Shown: piece after piece, positions 1-12,427 of the stretch
How the letters are laid out: each line of letters opens with the position of its first letter
Numbering within the stretch: position 1 is the first letter of the stretch
DNA from: Cololabis saira
Lineage: Eukaryota > Chordata > Actinopteri > Beloniformes > Belonidae
Assembly: GCF_033807715.1 (NCBI RefSeq)
Contig: NC_084601.1
Coordinates: forward strand, 18,964,690-19,028,689
Reading direction: 5' to 3'
Length of the DNA stretch: 64,000 nt
Position numbers and translations under genes: made by a program
Notes under the pieces: generated by a model
The model's input: only the letters and a program-made list of their open reading frames with translations
Told to the model about the DNA's origin: nothing
The model's database searches: none

Positions 1-905
1 ATAGAAAAACCCTTGTTGGTATGAATTAAATAATTGAAATGGAAGTACATAAACCGCAGAAAAATACCATTCTAGATGACTGATATGAAGAAAAAAGGAA
101 TTTTAAATTGATTCTATTTATTTACTTAGTTTTGGATTGATGTGGTCATCTTGATATCTGAACACTGAATTGCGTTAGCATTGACCCCTGATACAGGCAA
201 CTGATCAGATTGTCTCATCTCTTATTTATAGGACAGCTGCAACAAAAAGCCTTGTAGAGTTATGCTCCTATTGAAAGAAAAACTCAAATCAATTCTCATT
301 ATCTTCCCTCCAAGCAGAACAGTATTGTCTTGTTTGTTAGCAACTTTCTCACGCTTGCATGTCAGATGTATTAAGTAATAATTCATTGTTACCACAAAAT
401 AGATTGTTACACTGAAGGGTGTAAAAAAAACAAAAGGGAGCCTGTGATTGTGCGAAGGAGGAGAGATAGTTGTTGCAAATGAGGGAGGTTGTATGTCCGA
501 TACTAAAGGGCGCTCAAAAGCCCTGGGGGGCCATTTACCAGGTTGTGCACATGCACGCACCATTACTTGAGTTGGTGTTGCGCCCGCAAGTGTCGGTGGC
601 CAGTGACCTTTTGCTTTATAAACATCTGAAAGGAGATGCCACGGCTTTCTCTTCGGGACAACGTGAGCTGTGAAGAGGAGGATGATCTGTCAGGCGTACT
701 CATTTTTCTGCCTGATGTGAAAAACAGGCTGAACAGCAGGGAAGCTGTCAAGTGTCATCTTGGTCTTTATAGTCCCATTAGAGTGGGGAGAAGGGGATTC
801 TGGGAGCCAAACGGCAGAGGGCTGAATTTCTTTTTTGGTTGTAAATTCAGAACATGACATTCAGGTCGCTGTGATTTGACCAGCTTAAGTAGTGATTGGG
901 TTGCT

Positions 906-950
<45 letters not shown>

Positions 951-2780
951 AATCAACACTAACAGCTTAATTGCGTATGGAGCACATCCTGCGCTGAATA
1001 ACTGCACAGATATGTGTTGCATCCCTTCTTCCACCTCTTTTTCTCTCATTTTAAATCCACCCCGCCCCCCACACCCGCCCCCCACACCCGCCCGTCTCTG
1101 TATCTGTCTGGTGCGGCTGTGACCTGTCTGGGCTTTGACGTATTTGTTAGTATTGCGACTCAGACAGTGCTGCCTCCCACATCCAATATGTGATACATCT
1201 TTCAAAGTCTTTTTGTTTTTTTCTGTAAAGCTAAAGTAGAAGTGATGAAGAAAAAAAAAAAGAAAAACAGGAGAAGGTGGCGGCTCTTATCTTCATTGCG
1301 CGTAAGCGTCTGGATGTGTTTGAATTACAGTGTGCGGGTGTGGTGATGCGGTCAGCGCTACAGTAGAGCAACATGGGGGAGGAGGGTGGCAGGGTGGAGG
1401 GGGAGGAGGAGGAGGAGGAGGATGAGGATGACGAGGGAAAGAGGGGATGCTGAGGCTACGGCATGAATGATTTATTAGTCTGGCATTACTGGGCCATTCC
1501 CCACAGAGAAACAGCAGAGGAAGATGGAGAGATAAATAGTTGAAGCATAGGAGGTTAGTGCCTTGAGGGGAAGAATAGAAAGGGTAAGATGGAAAATGGG
1601 CATTTCTAAGTGTAACAGAAGAAGGGATTCGGACAGATGGATAAAAACAAAAAGCCGGGGATCACAACCGGGATAAATTTCAGCATTTGTAACCAGTAGC
1701 GACTCATTACATGTGGCCATTAGGTTGGACCTCGAGCATTTGTGGCATTAGATGTTTCTTTCAGTTGGATAAAAGTGTTAATTTCTCGTTTGTTTTCCTA
1801 TTTTTGCAAAACAATAAGAGAAATAAAAGCATGGAAGTATGATTTAGACCAACACAAGCTCACTGAAATCCAATAGCTCGCACATATTAGGGTCAATTTA
1901 AGTTATGTACTCCTGAATAAACAGGGACACGCTGATTCATTTTAACCTCCCAGCGCAGGGCGTTGAGTGGCACCAATTTAATATGAGAGCGTTTGAATTG
2001 AATAAAAAATAGAAAAAACCACATTAGTCGTTCTCCTTTTACAGAGTTGGTCGTGTGGTCTAACATCAAGGGTCGTAAAGACGTTATCTGCAGCTTAAGC
2101 ATTAAGAGGTGACACTTTACTCGTATCCGTAGACATCCCATCATATCCAGCTCGGCTGTCTGAAGGCAAGTGGAGCATTTGCGCACACACGGGAATAAAA
2201 TCTGTGTCTTTCAGCTTAATTGAATCGTGGTGAAATTGGTTATTCAGTTGAGCGTTTTGTCGACTGTCAGACTCAGAACGGAGCGGCAGCATCTCAGCCG
2301 GTAAACTCTCCTCACCCGTCTACCTTTATTTCACCCTCTCTTGTCAGAGGAGGTTAGAATAATGATGACACAATTTGTAGACAGCTATGAGACCCGAGTC
2401 CATTCTCCAAGTGCACCTTTTGAATGAGCAGTATGACTCTTCTGTACCATTAGTGACATCGCTAAAGGGCTCACTGAAGCGACAGTTTGAAAGCAGTTAG
2501 CCAAGTCGTTATCTCGCGTTTCCCCTTGTGTGATCATCCTCATTATGAAATTGAACTGGAGTCAAGTGGTTCAGGGGTACAGAAAAAGGCATGACTAAAC
2601 ATGTACATGCCTCCGTAGCTTCTTTCAAACTTTTTCAAGGTCTTTTTCTCCAGCAAAGCCTCACCTGCCGAACAATTTAGCACCTCTGCCGTGAAAGCGC
2701 ATTTTTAACTGAGCTGATACCTCAGTTTTCCAGGAAATGGATTGGAATCTAATGCCTTATTTGCATGTTTTTTTGTTTTT
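1..2780. other. No gene recognised; noncoding
   Basis: This is probably TRIT1 intron 1 or 5' flank. It holds a CA repeat at 908-948, a short tandem duplication at 1060-1092 (cgccccccacacc type) and a purine-rich GGA stretch at 1380-1430. The open frames here have no family resemblance. The run attctgggagcc near 798 resembles part of a P-loop codon run but the following codons do not fit TRIT1. Confidence 0.5.
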
Positions 2781-2781
2781 T

Positions 2782-3530
2782 TTTTCTTTTTATTTAACCT
2801 TTATTTATCCAGGAATAATCCCATTGAGATTAAAATCTCTTTTGCAAGGGGGTCCTGGCCAAGAAGGCAGCACAATAGGTCCACATCAGTTACACATTGA
2901 ACAACATTGAACAACATCAACAAAAGATACATAAAAAACAGCTAAAACAGTTTGGCATTCACATCACTACAGTATAATCACTCAATGTTTGATAAAAGAA
3001 CATGTGCATTCAGTAGTCAGATAGACCTTGATCCTAGCTTTAAAATCTACCAAACTTGGGAGATGATCCAATTTAAGATGACTCTGTAATTTATACCAGG
3101 ACGAGGGTGCAAATGCTTTGAAGGCCCTTTCCCCAAAAACAGTCCGCGTACGAGGAATAGTGTACATTATCAATCTATCGTGCCTGAGACTACAGCTTTT
3201 GGTGTTGACTTTAAGAACCAAGAGAGAACACAAATAAGGGGGCAAGTCACACAAGATGGCTTTATAAAGAAAACAATACCAGTGTTCCCATCTACGATTG
3301 TGCAAAGAAGACCAGCCAACATTCTCGTAAAGACTACAGTGATGAGTATGAAAACCTAAATCTGTTACAAATCTTAGAGCTGCATGATACACTGAATCCA
3401 GCATTTTCAGGGAGGAGAGATTTGCATGCATGTATAAGATGTCACCGCATGGGACTAGTTTGACCTGAGGACCTGCAGCAATGTAAAAACCATGGCGATC
3501 CCGGTCTATGTTTTTCATCCGAGAGGTGAA
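2782..3530 (-). mobile_element. 5'-truncated L2/Rex-like LINE, 3' end
   Basis: The minus-strand frame 3518-2982 (178 residues) reads like the C-terminal part of a fish non-LTR reverse transcriptase: LDSVYHAALRFVTD, then NRRWEHWYCFLYKAILCDLP and AFKAFAPSSWYKLQ. It is followed by the fish LINE 3' tail at 2885-2785 (tatttaacctttatttatcc on the plus strand). The conserved YADD region is absent, so this is a dead, truncated copy. Confidence 0.8.
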
Positions 3531-4387
3531 GGCTGTTTACAGACACTAATCATGGCAGACGGATGGCTGCCAATGTTGCGTGAAATTGTTAACAAACACG
3601 TCAGCTGATAGTCTACGAGCATGACAGTAGCATCTAAGATAACACTGAATGGTGAAAAGTGTCTGATCGTATTAACATGTTACAGTTTGACAAGTGAAAA
3701 CCTGAAAGAGATATCAAATATAAGCCCATCCTTCTTGTTCAAATATGGGCGCCGAAGACATCAAGGTGGGGACGTTCAAATTATGAAATCAAAGCGTCAG
3801 GATGGCAATTAAACTTAAACCAACATTATTTATTTCATTCAGTGGCTGCTACATAAGTCAACGTGTATGGAGGTCTTATAATAAATAAAGTATATCTATC
3901 TATAATTATTAGACAGTTACTCTCCTTTACATCTGATCTAGCTGCTTTAGGGAACATTTTTCTCAATTTTCACTGATGCAGCATGATCTTATCTTTATTT
4001 AGTGGGGCATAAAAGGAATAAAACACAAGGAAAATAGAGCAGAGTATTCTCCTGGGTGTTGATGAGTCATGAGACGTTACTGTATGGAGGTTCAGAGCTT
4101 CTGTGGTTGTCAGTCAGGCTTGCCTCCTGCTGATATGAGATGCTATACACGTGTTCACTGGTAATATGCAGAAGTAAATTGTCCTCCACAGCTTCACAGA
4201 GGATTTCAACCCGACTTTGAATTTCTTTTTTTCCCAACTCAATAAGACAATATGCAAATGCTTTAAGCATCACTGATAATTGCAAGTAATGTAAGTTTTC
4301 TGCTTCTAAGATTTCCTTTTGTCGATCTCTGCTAGTGTCGTAGCAAACAACACATCTTTACTAATCCAGCGTGTGTGTGTATTCTTA

Positions 4388-5031
4388 GGCCACGTTTACA
4401 CGTAGCCGGGTATTTACAAAAACGGATATTTTCCCCTCTACGTTTTCAAAAATATCCTCGTTTACACGGACCCGCATGAAAACGCTGTTAACGTCATGCC
4501 AGCCAATCAGAATCCTGGAAAAAACATCAACAAATGACACGTGTAACTTCCAGTTAAAGCTGATTTATGGTTCCGCATTACACCAACGCAGAGCCTACGG
4601 CGTAGGGTACGTGGCGATTTAACGCGGGACCATAAATCAGGCTTTACTTCCAAGACGCTACGAGAGTCTTTCGTTTGGAGTGACAGAGAAGTGGAGTTAC
4701 TTTTAAGTGTGACTTTAGAATATAAAACAGGTAAAATCCAAGAAAATATTGACGGTGGCCAAACTAATTGTAAACACAAGTCGCACACATGACGCTGGTG
4801 AGTTTCTGGTGCATAATGTGACGTTCTGAAGCCTAAATCTCCGTTTTCCTCCGTTTTCCTCCGTTTTCCTCTGTTTAGACGCAAACGTGAAAACGGAGTT
4901 TTTGAAAATCTCCACTTTGGCCGGAGTTTTCAGAAATGATCGTTTTTGGGGGCTTTGAGCTGCGTTTTCGTGTAAACGAACGGCCAAAACGCATGAAAAC
5001 GCCTCCGTTTTTGCTCTGTGTAAACGGGGCC
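4388..5031. mobile_element. Harbinger-like MITE (TTA target duplication)
   Basis: The left end ggccacgtttacacg and right end gtgtaaacggggcc form terminal inverted repeats flanked by TTA on both sides (4385-4387 and 5032-5034), a PIF/Harbinger-type duplication. Inner arms rich in AAAACG motifs repeat the terminal theme. A second, shorter palindromic MITE is inserted at about 4557-4643. There is no transposase frame. Confidence 0.75.
4557..4643. mobile_element. Short palindromic MITE nested in the 4388-5031 element
   Basis: The arms ctgatttatggttccgc and gcgggaccataaatcag are inverted. The interior carries cgcagagcctacggcgtagg. A fuller copy of the same family lies at 12981-13111 and a single arm at about 9300-9325. 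A target duplication of TTA/TAA type is likely. Confidence 0.75.
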
Positions 5032-5134
5032 TTAATTTATTTGGAAAATAGCAACTATATTGTTTACTTGTGTGTCTGTGTCTCTCCTTTCTCTGTTCTT
5101 CATTCTCTCTGTCTGTTTTCTCTTTTCCTGCTCT

Positions 5135-5350
5135 GCCCAGCTGGTCTCCGGCAGGAGGTTCCCCCTTATGATCCAGGTCCTGATCCAGGTTTCTTCCCTC
5201 CTAAAGGGGAGTTTTTCTCACCACTGTTTGGTTTAAGGTTTTTCTCCCACTAGGGGAGTTTTTACCCTGCCAGTGTTTATGTTATGCTATGCCTAGAGAC
5301 AACTTCTGTTTTAATAGATGCTACATAAATAAAATTGAATTGAATTGAAC
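5135..5350 (+). mobile_element. LINE/SINE 3' tail with ATTGA repeats
   Basis: The sequence contains the fish-typical 3' block ggtttcttccctcctaaagg and gggagtttttctcacc, then ends in aataaaattgaattgaattgaa. Such tails mark RTE/L2-type LINEs or their SINE partners. Only the tail is present. Confidence 0.65.
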
Positions 5351-8300
5351 TTTCTCCTGTCTTGTGGCATCTTGCGAGCACATGAATGGAGTGCAGATCG
5401 TGGCCCACCATTGTGCCGGTCCTGTGAAAGCTCCGCCGCGTCTCTTCTTCTGCCCTCTCTGCCCTCTGTGGGTCCTGTTTGTACGTCTGAATGAGTGTTT
5501 GTTCTCTTTGTGTCTTTCACTCTTCCTTTCTGCCCCCTTCCCCTCTCCGACATGCCCCCGCTCTCATTCATGTGGCAGAGGAACAGCTGTCTCGTGCGAG
5601 GCGTAAGGCCGGCCCGGCCTGTGCGGGCTGCAGGCTCTGCACGGCCCCCGAACACTGAGCTCATTGTCCCGCGCACATGCACGCTCTCCATCCACTCACA
5701 CCCCGGCCACATGCTCCCGTCCATTCACAAGCGTTTTACACGGGACACGGGGAGGAGAGGGCGGTAGCGCTTGAAGTTCATCAGTGGGAATTACATCTTG
5801 TGGAATCAGAACAGCTGAGACGGCGATCCTGCTCTCTCAAACACATCCTGAGGGATCGCTGAGGGAAAACACTTCCTAGAGAGTAAAGAGGGATGAATTG
5901 GTTCCCACTTCTTACCGTCCACTTCCTTAATTCATGAAGACGCTGCACATTATTTCAAAACCTGCTAAGTGGATTTTCTTGTTTGGTCTTCAGATTGAGT
6001 GAAATATGACCAGCGTTAGCTGCAACAAGATAACCCACTCAGCACCAATCAATCCTTCCCCGTCCTTTTCTAATCCTCTCGTCTGTGTTGCAGCTTTTTG
6101 CAAGACGGATGCAGTTTTCTTCACTAATTCTGTTATTTATTTAAAAGGCGTGCCCTGCTGGTATTGACTTTTACTGGCCGTTTACTAGGTTTCTTTGTCT
6201 CTTTATTAAAACTGGATTCCTCCACTTACAGTAACATCAGTAATCGTCCCGTGAAGGACGCCAGAGGCAGCAGGTTGTGTTATTTATTTGGTAGCTTTAT
6301 TTTAGCTCTTCACTTTAAATACACAATGAATTTTGATAATCTATTACGGCTGCACCTGACTTGCACCTGTTTTACCCCGTAAATGCAGATGTTATGGTCT
6401 TATGTGGATGGACGAACCTGTAAATGATTACGTCGTCGCACTGATTCGTCGTGATGGGCTCTTCTGGATCACTTCGCATCCTGAGCTGAGTCACCGAGCC
6501 CGTGTCATGTCATCGTCACCGGAGGATGACACACACCGGCGTAGCGGTGTTGTCAACAACAAGATTGATTTGAAACAGAAAGCACTGCTGACTTAGTGGT
6601 TCTTGGTATCGGCGGTTTCTGCAGCCAGCATCTGTGTTTGATAATAGCGCAGCTGCTAACATGTGCAGCAGGAAAGCTGCTCTGAGCTGTATTAAGAAGA
6701 ACCTGCTGCAGAGATGAGTCCCAGTGAGATTTCACGTGTGCATGACGTGGTGATGTGTTACAGTGGTGGGATGTGAATACAGATCTTCTCTGACACTAGC
6801 TTGCAACGCTGCTGCGGCTGCAGACTGGTTCTGAAACAGCGTTTGGAGTGAATATGGATTAGTCGGGATGTAACCTCAGCCTTTTGGAGCTTCTTCGTGT
6901 TCGGCACTCTCAGCAGCCTGCCAAATGATCCGGTTGCTGTTCCCTTGTATACATTGTAGGTGTTCCCTTCCCAGTGATTCCATCATTACTAAATGGAGGG
7001 TAAAAAATGTTTTTTTTTTTTTTAAAGGCCACGGTGATGCATTTATTAACCCCTCTGAAATAAAATGATGCACTGAGCAGCGAAGCAACTTTTTTCTGAT
7101 TTTCCCTTTGTTAGGGGTTATTATCATGTTACACGTATTGATTTGGTATAGGTTTTACATTGGATGCCCTTTCCTGACACAACCCTCCCCGTTTACTCAG
7201 GCTCCAGACCCCTCTAGTGTCTGGGGCAGTAGGGGAATGAGGGGTCAGTGTCTTGCTCAAGGACACTTGAGCATGTGATGGGGCTGGGGATTGACCTGGT
7301 GACCTTTGGGCTGGAGGAAACTGACTCTCTCTGCGGATGATATAATACCAACCACAACCCAAACAAATCATTTAGGTTTCAATACAATATCACTATTCCA
7401 TTGTGAGACCCGATTGTTGCATATCTTTTCAGTATGCCCCCCCCTCCCCAGCTCAGATCATTTCAACTATTTACTTGCTCGTTAGGATTCTTCATGTATG
7501 AAAACATATTTTCTCGGTTTCCTCCTGGAGATGTATAAACACCATTAGCTGTGTTTATTTACATCTTGAGCTTGAACATCAGTGCAATTTGTAGCTTGTT
7601 TCCTTGGCTGGAAGTCTTAATTTTATTTCTCCCCCTCCTCCTCCCACATGTTCCACTCCAGTGGCTATTTTCATTTTTCTCATTTACACACTGGGTTTTT
7701 TGTTCTGCCTGCGTTTTACTCTTGGGTCTCTTTATAACCTTTAAGGGGGAAATCATATCATTACAGTCTCATTTTCCACTCCATCTTGAAAGAACACATG
7801 AATGTAAATCAAAGTGATGTTACATAACGGGCATTAGATGGTCCTGCTCCCGTGGTGGAAAAACGATGGTTAGGAGCTGCGTGGATGGGATAGGAGACAC
7901 TTGATTCATGCTTGTGAGGAGAAGAGCTGCCCGTCAAACCGTGGGAGGATCTCATCATATGCTCATCACATGATGACGAGACAGGGATTTACAGGAAAAC
8001 TGAGAGCAGGACGGATGCTAATAGGAGTCCTTGTGTGTTTTAAATAGTGTCTTTTCATGGAACAAAAATGGGTTTGAGCTCAATAAGATGTGTGACATCA
8101 TCCTTGCTAAGTTTTTTTTGTAATACACAGACAAACATCAGTACATCTTCCACCCTCTCTGGATTTATTCATCTCTCTAATCATCAACCTCAGTCAAACT
8201 ATTATCCTTTCTTCTTTATGTAAAGAGTGTGTGTGTGTGTGTGTGTATGTGTGTTTGTGTGAGTGAGTCAGGGTGCATCCTGTTCTCTGTAGCAAGTACA

Positions 8301-8684
8301 CAGCGCCCTTCTGTCTCTGTCTTTGTATGTTCATGCCCTTTTATCTTTCAAAAATCACTCCAAATCTTCATCCTCCTTGATTTGCTCCTGGTCCCCTTCA
8401 TCCATCCGCCCCTCCTGGAACCCAACCCCCCGTTGGCTGACAGCGGTGTCGTGCAGAGGAGCCATGAATAATTTATGGACCCGGAGTCGCTCTGCCCTAC
8501 CCCATTCTGCTCCCGACTTTTAGCGTGACACAGAGCCGGAGAACATTCGGTGATGCACACGCAACCCCGTCCCCCCAACACGCACCGTCAAAACGGTATA
8601 ACGAAAGGCACAGATGAAGAAGACCAATTAAGATTTTCCCAAAAAGACATCCACCCATCCATCAGTCCATCCATTAGGGATGGG
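5351..8684. other. No gene recognised; dispersed-repeat fragment at about 7140-7340
   Basis: Nothing coding is supported. About 7140-7340 resembles a fish dispersed repeat (gatgccctttcctgacacaacc; tcttgctcaaggacacttga). A GT repeat lies at 8227-8262. Confidence 0.4.
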
Positions 8685-8850
8685 CGGTATGGACTAAAAA
8701 ATGTATCACGATAATTTCTGGCATTTATCCCGATAACGATAAAAATGACGATTAAAAAAAATACCAATTCAACTCCACTTTTGTAACTATAAATCTATCT
8801 CGCTCTCAGATCCGCCATGTTTGTTACACAAAAACGTATCAACGGGAGTT

Positions 8851-8920
<70 letters not shown>

Positions 8921-9442
8921 TCAGGCTCATCTCCTTCCTTCTTTCCTCCTGTTCTCTCCTTCCTTCTTCCCTTCCTCTTTTCTCCCTTCCGTCTCCCCTT
9001 TCCTTCCTTCCTTCCTTCCTTCCTTCCTTCCTTCCTTCCTTCCTTCCTTCCTTCCTTCCTTCCTACTTTTTTCCCTTCCTTCCTTCTTTCCTCCTGCTCT
9101 CTCCTTCCTTCTTCCCTTCCTTCCTCATTTCCTTCCTTCCTTCCTTCCTTCCTTCCTTCTTTCTTTCTTTTTTCCCTTCCTTCCTTCTTTCCTCCTCCTC
9201 TCTCCTAGCTTTTTCCCTTCTTCCTTCCTTCCTTCCTTCCTTCCTTCCTTCCTTCCTTCCTTCCTTCCTTCCTTCCTTCCTTCACGTACGTTGTGCATGG
9301 ATTTACCGCAGAACCATAAATCAGTTTTACACAAAAACATCATCAACAGGAATTTATCGTTTTTACCGCCAGATGACAAATTCTTATCGTGAGGATTTTT
9401 TTTGACGGTACATCGTGAACAGTAAAATATCGCCCATTCCTA
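8685..9442. mobile_element. Non-autonomous hAT element with expanded pyrimidine satellites
   Basis: The ends are TAGGGATGGGCGGTAT and, inverted on the right, TAGGAATGGGCGATAT. They are flanked by the perfect 8-bp duplication CCATCCAT at 8677-8684 and 9443-9450. The interior is mostly (TTTC)n and (TTCC)n from 8850 to 9284, plus an arm of the palindromic MITE. There is no transposase. Confidence 0.85.
8850..9284 (+). repeat. TTTC/TTCC polypyrimidine microsatellite block
   Basis: (TTTC)n runs to 8922, then (TTCC)n blocks lie at about 9000-9064, 9120-9160 and 9217-9284, separated by imperfect pyrimidine spacers. The long Ser/Phe/Leu/Pro open frames over it are artefacts of period-4 repeats. Confidence 0.95.
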
Positions 9443-9450
9443 CCATCCAT

Positions 9451-11488
9451 CCATGGATCCTTCTGTCCTTCAGTTCATTGTTTGTTTTCTTCCCTCCAAA
9501 TTTTCTACCTTCTGTCATTTGTTTCTTCCTTCCTTCCTTCCTTCATTTCTTTCTTTCCTTGGGTCCTCTATTCCTTATTAACTTCCCCCTGAAAAAAGGA
9601 AAAAGGACACCGCAGACAAACAAGACATCATATAAAGTGTAATCTACGTTTATGAGCAAACACGAGCAGTATTTAGTTACACACTGGTCCCTTGACACTT
9701 AACATAGTGAAACTTTTATTAACACTTGTTACCATCCCTGAAGTGTGTACACACACTCACCAGTTAATTGGTTGGCACTTCACTAAGGCCTAATAAAGTG
9801 TATATTTGCTTTAGTTGTCCTGGGAGGATAAGAAGGGGGAACTTCGTCTGATACGCTACAAGAAATGGAGAAATAGTCCTGATGTCAGTCCTGCTCGGAC
9901 CCCGTCCCACCAGGAACATATGAGATGGGCCGTTCCTGCACAGCATCTGTGTGTAGGCCAACCATTCATGTTTGCAGCTCAGAAATCAAATCACTTAAGC
10001 TGTTAGGAAAACTTGACAAAACCCTCCTCGAATGAAAATGTACTTCACGTTTAATTCAGTCGGGATTGAATCTGTTTGTTTTTTTTTTAAAGAAAGGATA
10101 AAAGCTTTTGTTGTTGTGCAGTGTTTAAGTCAGGCGATTAGGTCTTTAATATGTCATTTGTTAGCCAAGTCTTCAGACTAACTCCCAAATGCTCGAGTGT
10201 TGTTTTTACAACATGAACGAACAAAGGAATGAAGTCACTCTATATTTTAACTTGTGAAGTGATGGAGGGGGGTGCACTGTGGAAAAATGATGTAAATAAC
10301 ACCACAAAACATCCACTGTGGAGAACAAAAGTGATTAGGTTTTTTTCCTCTTTAGATATTTAATGTTTTCTTGGGGTTCAGTCGTCTGAGATGTGACAGA
10401 GTGGAAGTTAGTGAAAAGGTAGAAGATTAAAGGTGAAAAAATATCCAGATGTAATTTATTTGTGAGGACTTTTAAATAAAAAAAAAAAAAAGTTTGCTTT
10501 ATCATTATTGATTTATACTAAACTACTGTATGCCAGAGTGGATTCTGAGCATCAATTTGTAAAGGAAATAACATTGGGATCAATTTCCTGCTAAAAAAAA
10601 GTATTAAATTGCTCCACACTCGGTTCTCTTACCACACCTTATCTGCACTTTTGCTTTCAAATCAGCAGTCGAACATAGAAGGACACCTTTATGTCCAGTC
10701 CTCTCACATGACGGTGCAGCTGTCAACACACCTCACTCTTCATTCATCACGTTTTCCTCAGATATTCTCCAACTTCTTCACACCCGTGACAAAGTGCTCG
10801 AGCCGATCTCTTCTTTCTCTCCTCCACTCGGACACCGCTGATGCATGACTGTGATGTAAACTAAATGTGCAACGATGTCGGGATCCCCACCACACTAAAC
10901 GTGAAGGAGAGCACATTTAACCAGATTCATGTCAGCGGACCAAGACAACCAAGTCAGGTTTGGGAAGCTTATAACAACCAGACGCGCAGAACACGGGAGC
11001 ACGTAGCTCTGAGGGCCCCGAGAAAGCCCAGAGAAAACGTTCAGCATCTGCGTGTGGGAATGAAAATCGCCTCAGACTGCTGTGTGACACCCAGCTGTCA
11101 CATTCCACGAGCCAACCCCCCCCAAACCCCTGGTCCCATGGTAAAAGGAGAGAAGATGTGTATCATTAATGTACAGGATGGGGCGCTCAGCGCTCCGCTC
11201 TGCTTCGCTGTAACAACTCTGCTTTCACTTTCCTATTAACAGATTTCAATCTGGTGTCCGGTTTATCCGTTGGCAGGTGATTTCACAGCATTGTCCAGTT
11301 TTATGCTTCTTTTTTTTTTCTTCTTCTCTTTGATACTCAGGAGTCCCTTTACTTTTCTCCCTCTGCATGATATTCTGTGATTCTGTTTCTGCCAAATGTT
11401 GCATATTTTACTGCTCTACCTCTATTTAACTCCCTTCATCTCCTGATCTATCCTCTGGTCTTGAGGCGTTTGGGCCCGGGTTTATGGG
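9451..11488. other. No gene recognised
   Basis: This is AT-rich noncoding sequence, presumably TRIT1 intron 1. There is a small TTCC run at 9528-9543. No recognisable element or family-like reading frame was found. Confidence 0.5.
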
Positions 11489-11496
11489 CTCCTCTG

Positions 11497-12266
11497 TAGG
11501 GGTGGGCAAAAATATCGATATGGCAATATATCGCGATACTTTTCCAGCTGATTCAATATCGATATTCAAAATTTGAATATCGATTTTTTTTCCCCCCCCC
11601 CCCATTATATCACCCAGTGCTCCTACCTAAGTGACAGTCCTGGGCATTGCCACTCTCTACCAACCCTGGGAGGGCCCTGCACTGAGCTCAGGTTTTATTT
11701 CACGTTTTATTTGTATAATTACAATTTTATAATTTATTTTTTATATAACACAATTGCCTGTCCTTAAAAAATGAAAAATAATGGACAGAGTTTTATTTAT
11801 TTATGGATCTATATCTATACTGAGTGATCACTGTGCCTGTCCTTGGTTTTAGTACCCATCTTTCTTGTGTTTATTATCATTTGCCACATAATTAAAGCAA
11901 CCTCATACTAAATTTAATGTTAATTTCATATGATGTAAATAATATGAAAAACATATACAAATATGTTGTAACTTTAGCTTGTATAGTTATAATAAAACAT
12001 TGTTTTGACTCAGTTTGTCCCATGAATTGTCACTATAATCTGATGAACGTGCAACTCGGATTTTAAGATCCATCACTATCATCTGATGTACATATATACA
12101 ACTTGGATTTTAAGATGTGTAATGCATTTTTACATTTTTCGGTGAACTATGTAGAATATAATAATCGGGATATTGCATAATCGGGATATCGCAATGTGTA
12201 TCGTATCGTGGCTCAAGTATCGTGATGCGTATCGTATCGTAAGGTCCTTCCCAATACCCACCCCTA
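11497..12266. mobile_element. Non-autonomous hAT element abutting TRIT1 exon 2
   Basis: Both ends read TAGGGGTGGG inward, followed by ATATCGATAT-rich subterminal sequence. The flanks carry the perfect 8-bp duplication CTCCTCTG (11489-11496 and 12267-12274). At 11608-11692 there is a fragment of the SINE-like sequence also found at 45037-45117. The element ends 20 bp before the exon 2 boundary. Confidence 0.9.
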
Positions 12267-12286
12267 CTCCTCTGTGTCCCCTGCAG

Positions 12287-12427
12287 GTGTACCAGGGCCT
12301 GGACATCGTCACCAACAAGGTGACAGACCAGGAGCAGGCCGAGTGCAGGCATCACATGATCGGCTTCGTGGACCCATTGGTGAGCAGCTACACGGTGGTG
12401 GACTTCAGGAACAAAGCGCTGGCGCTG
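12287..12427 (+). CDS. trit1: TRIT1 exon 2 (47 codons)
   Basis: The exon opens with [13 protein letters not shown] immediately after a ctgcag acceptor. It contains the conserved [11 protein letters not shown] segment, which shapes the tRNA and DMAPP site in the family, and ends [11 protein letters not shown]. It starts and ends at codon boundaries. There is no GT after the last codon; instead the sequence continues ATATCCTTT, a U12-type donor. A hAT element ends 20 bp before the exon, so the acceptor's pyrimidine tract is very short and the branch site must lie in transposon sequence. Confidence 0.95.

Noticed and set aside
790..830. attctgggagcc run resembling the start of the TRIT1 P-loop
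   Set aside because: The next codons do not give GTGKS and no in-frame continuation to the conserved SADSMQ segment exists.
767..1205. Frames with Val-Cys runs here and at 20725, 24302, 47908 and elsewhere
   Set aside because: They read CA/GT dinucleotide repeats.
8817..9405. Two overlapping frames of over 190 codons rich in Ser, Phe, Leu and Pro, plus a Lys/Glu/Gly/Arg-rich frame on the other strand
   Set aside because: They translate TTTC/TTCC repeats inside a hAT element; there is no domain, start context or splice evidence.
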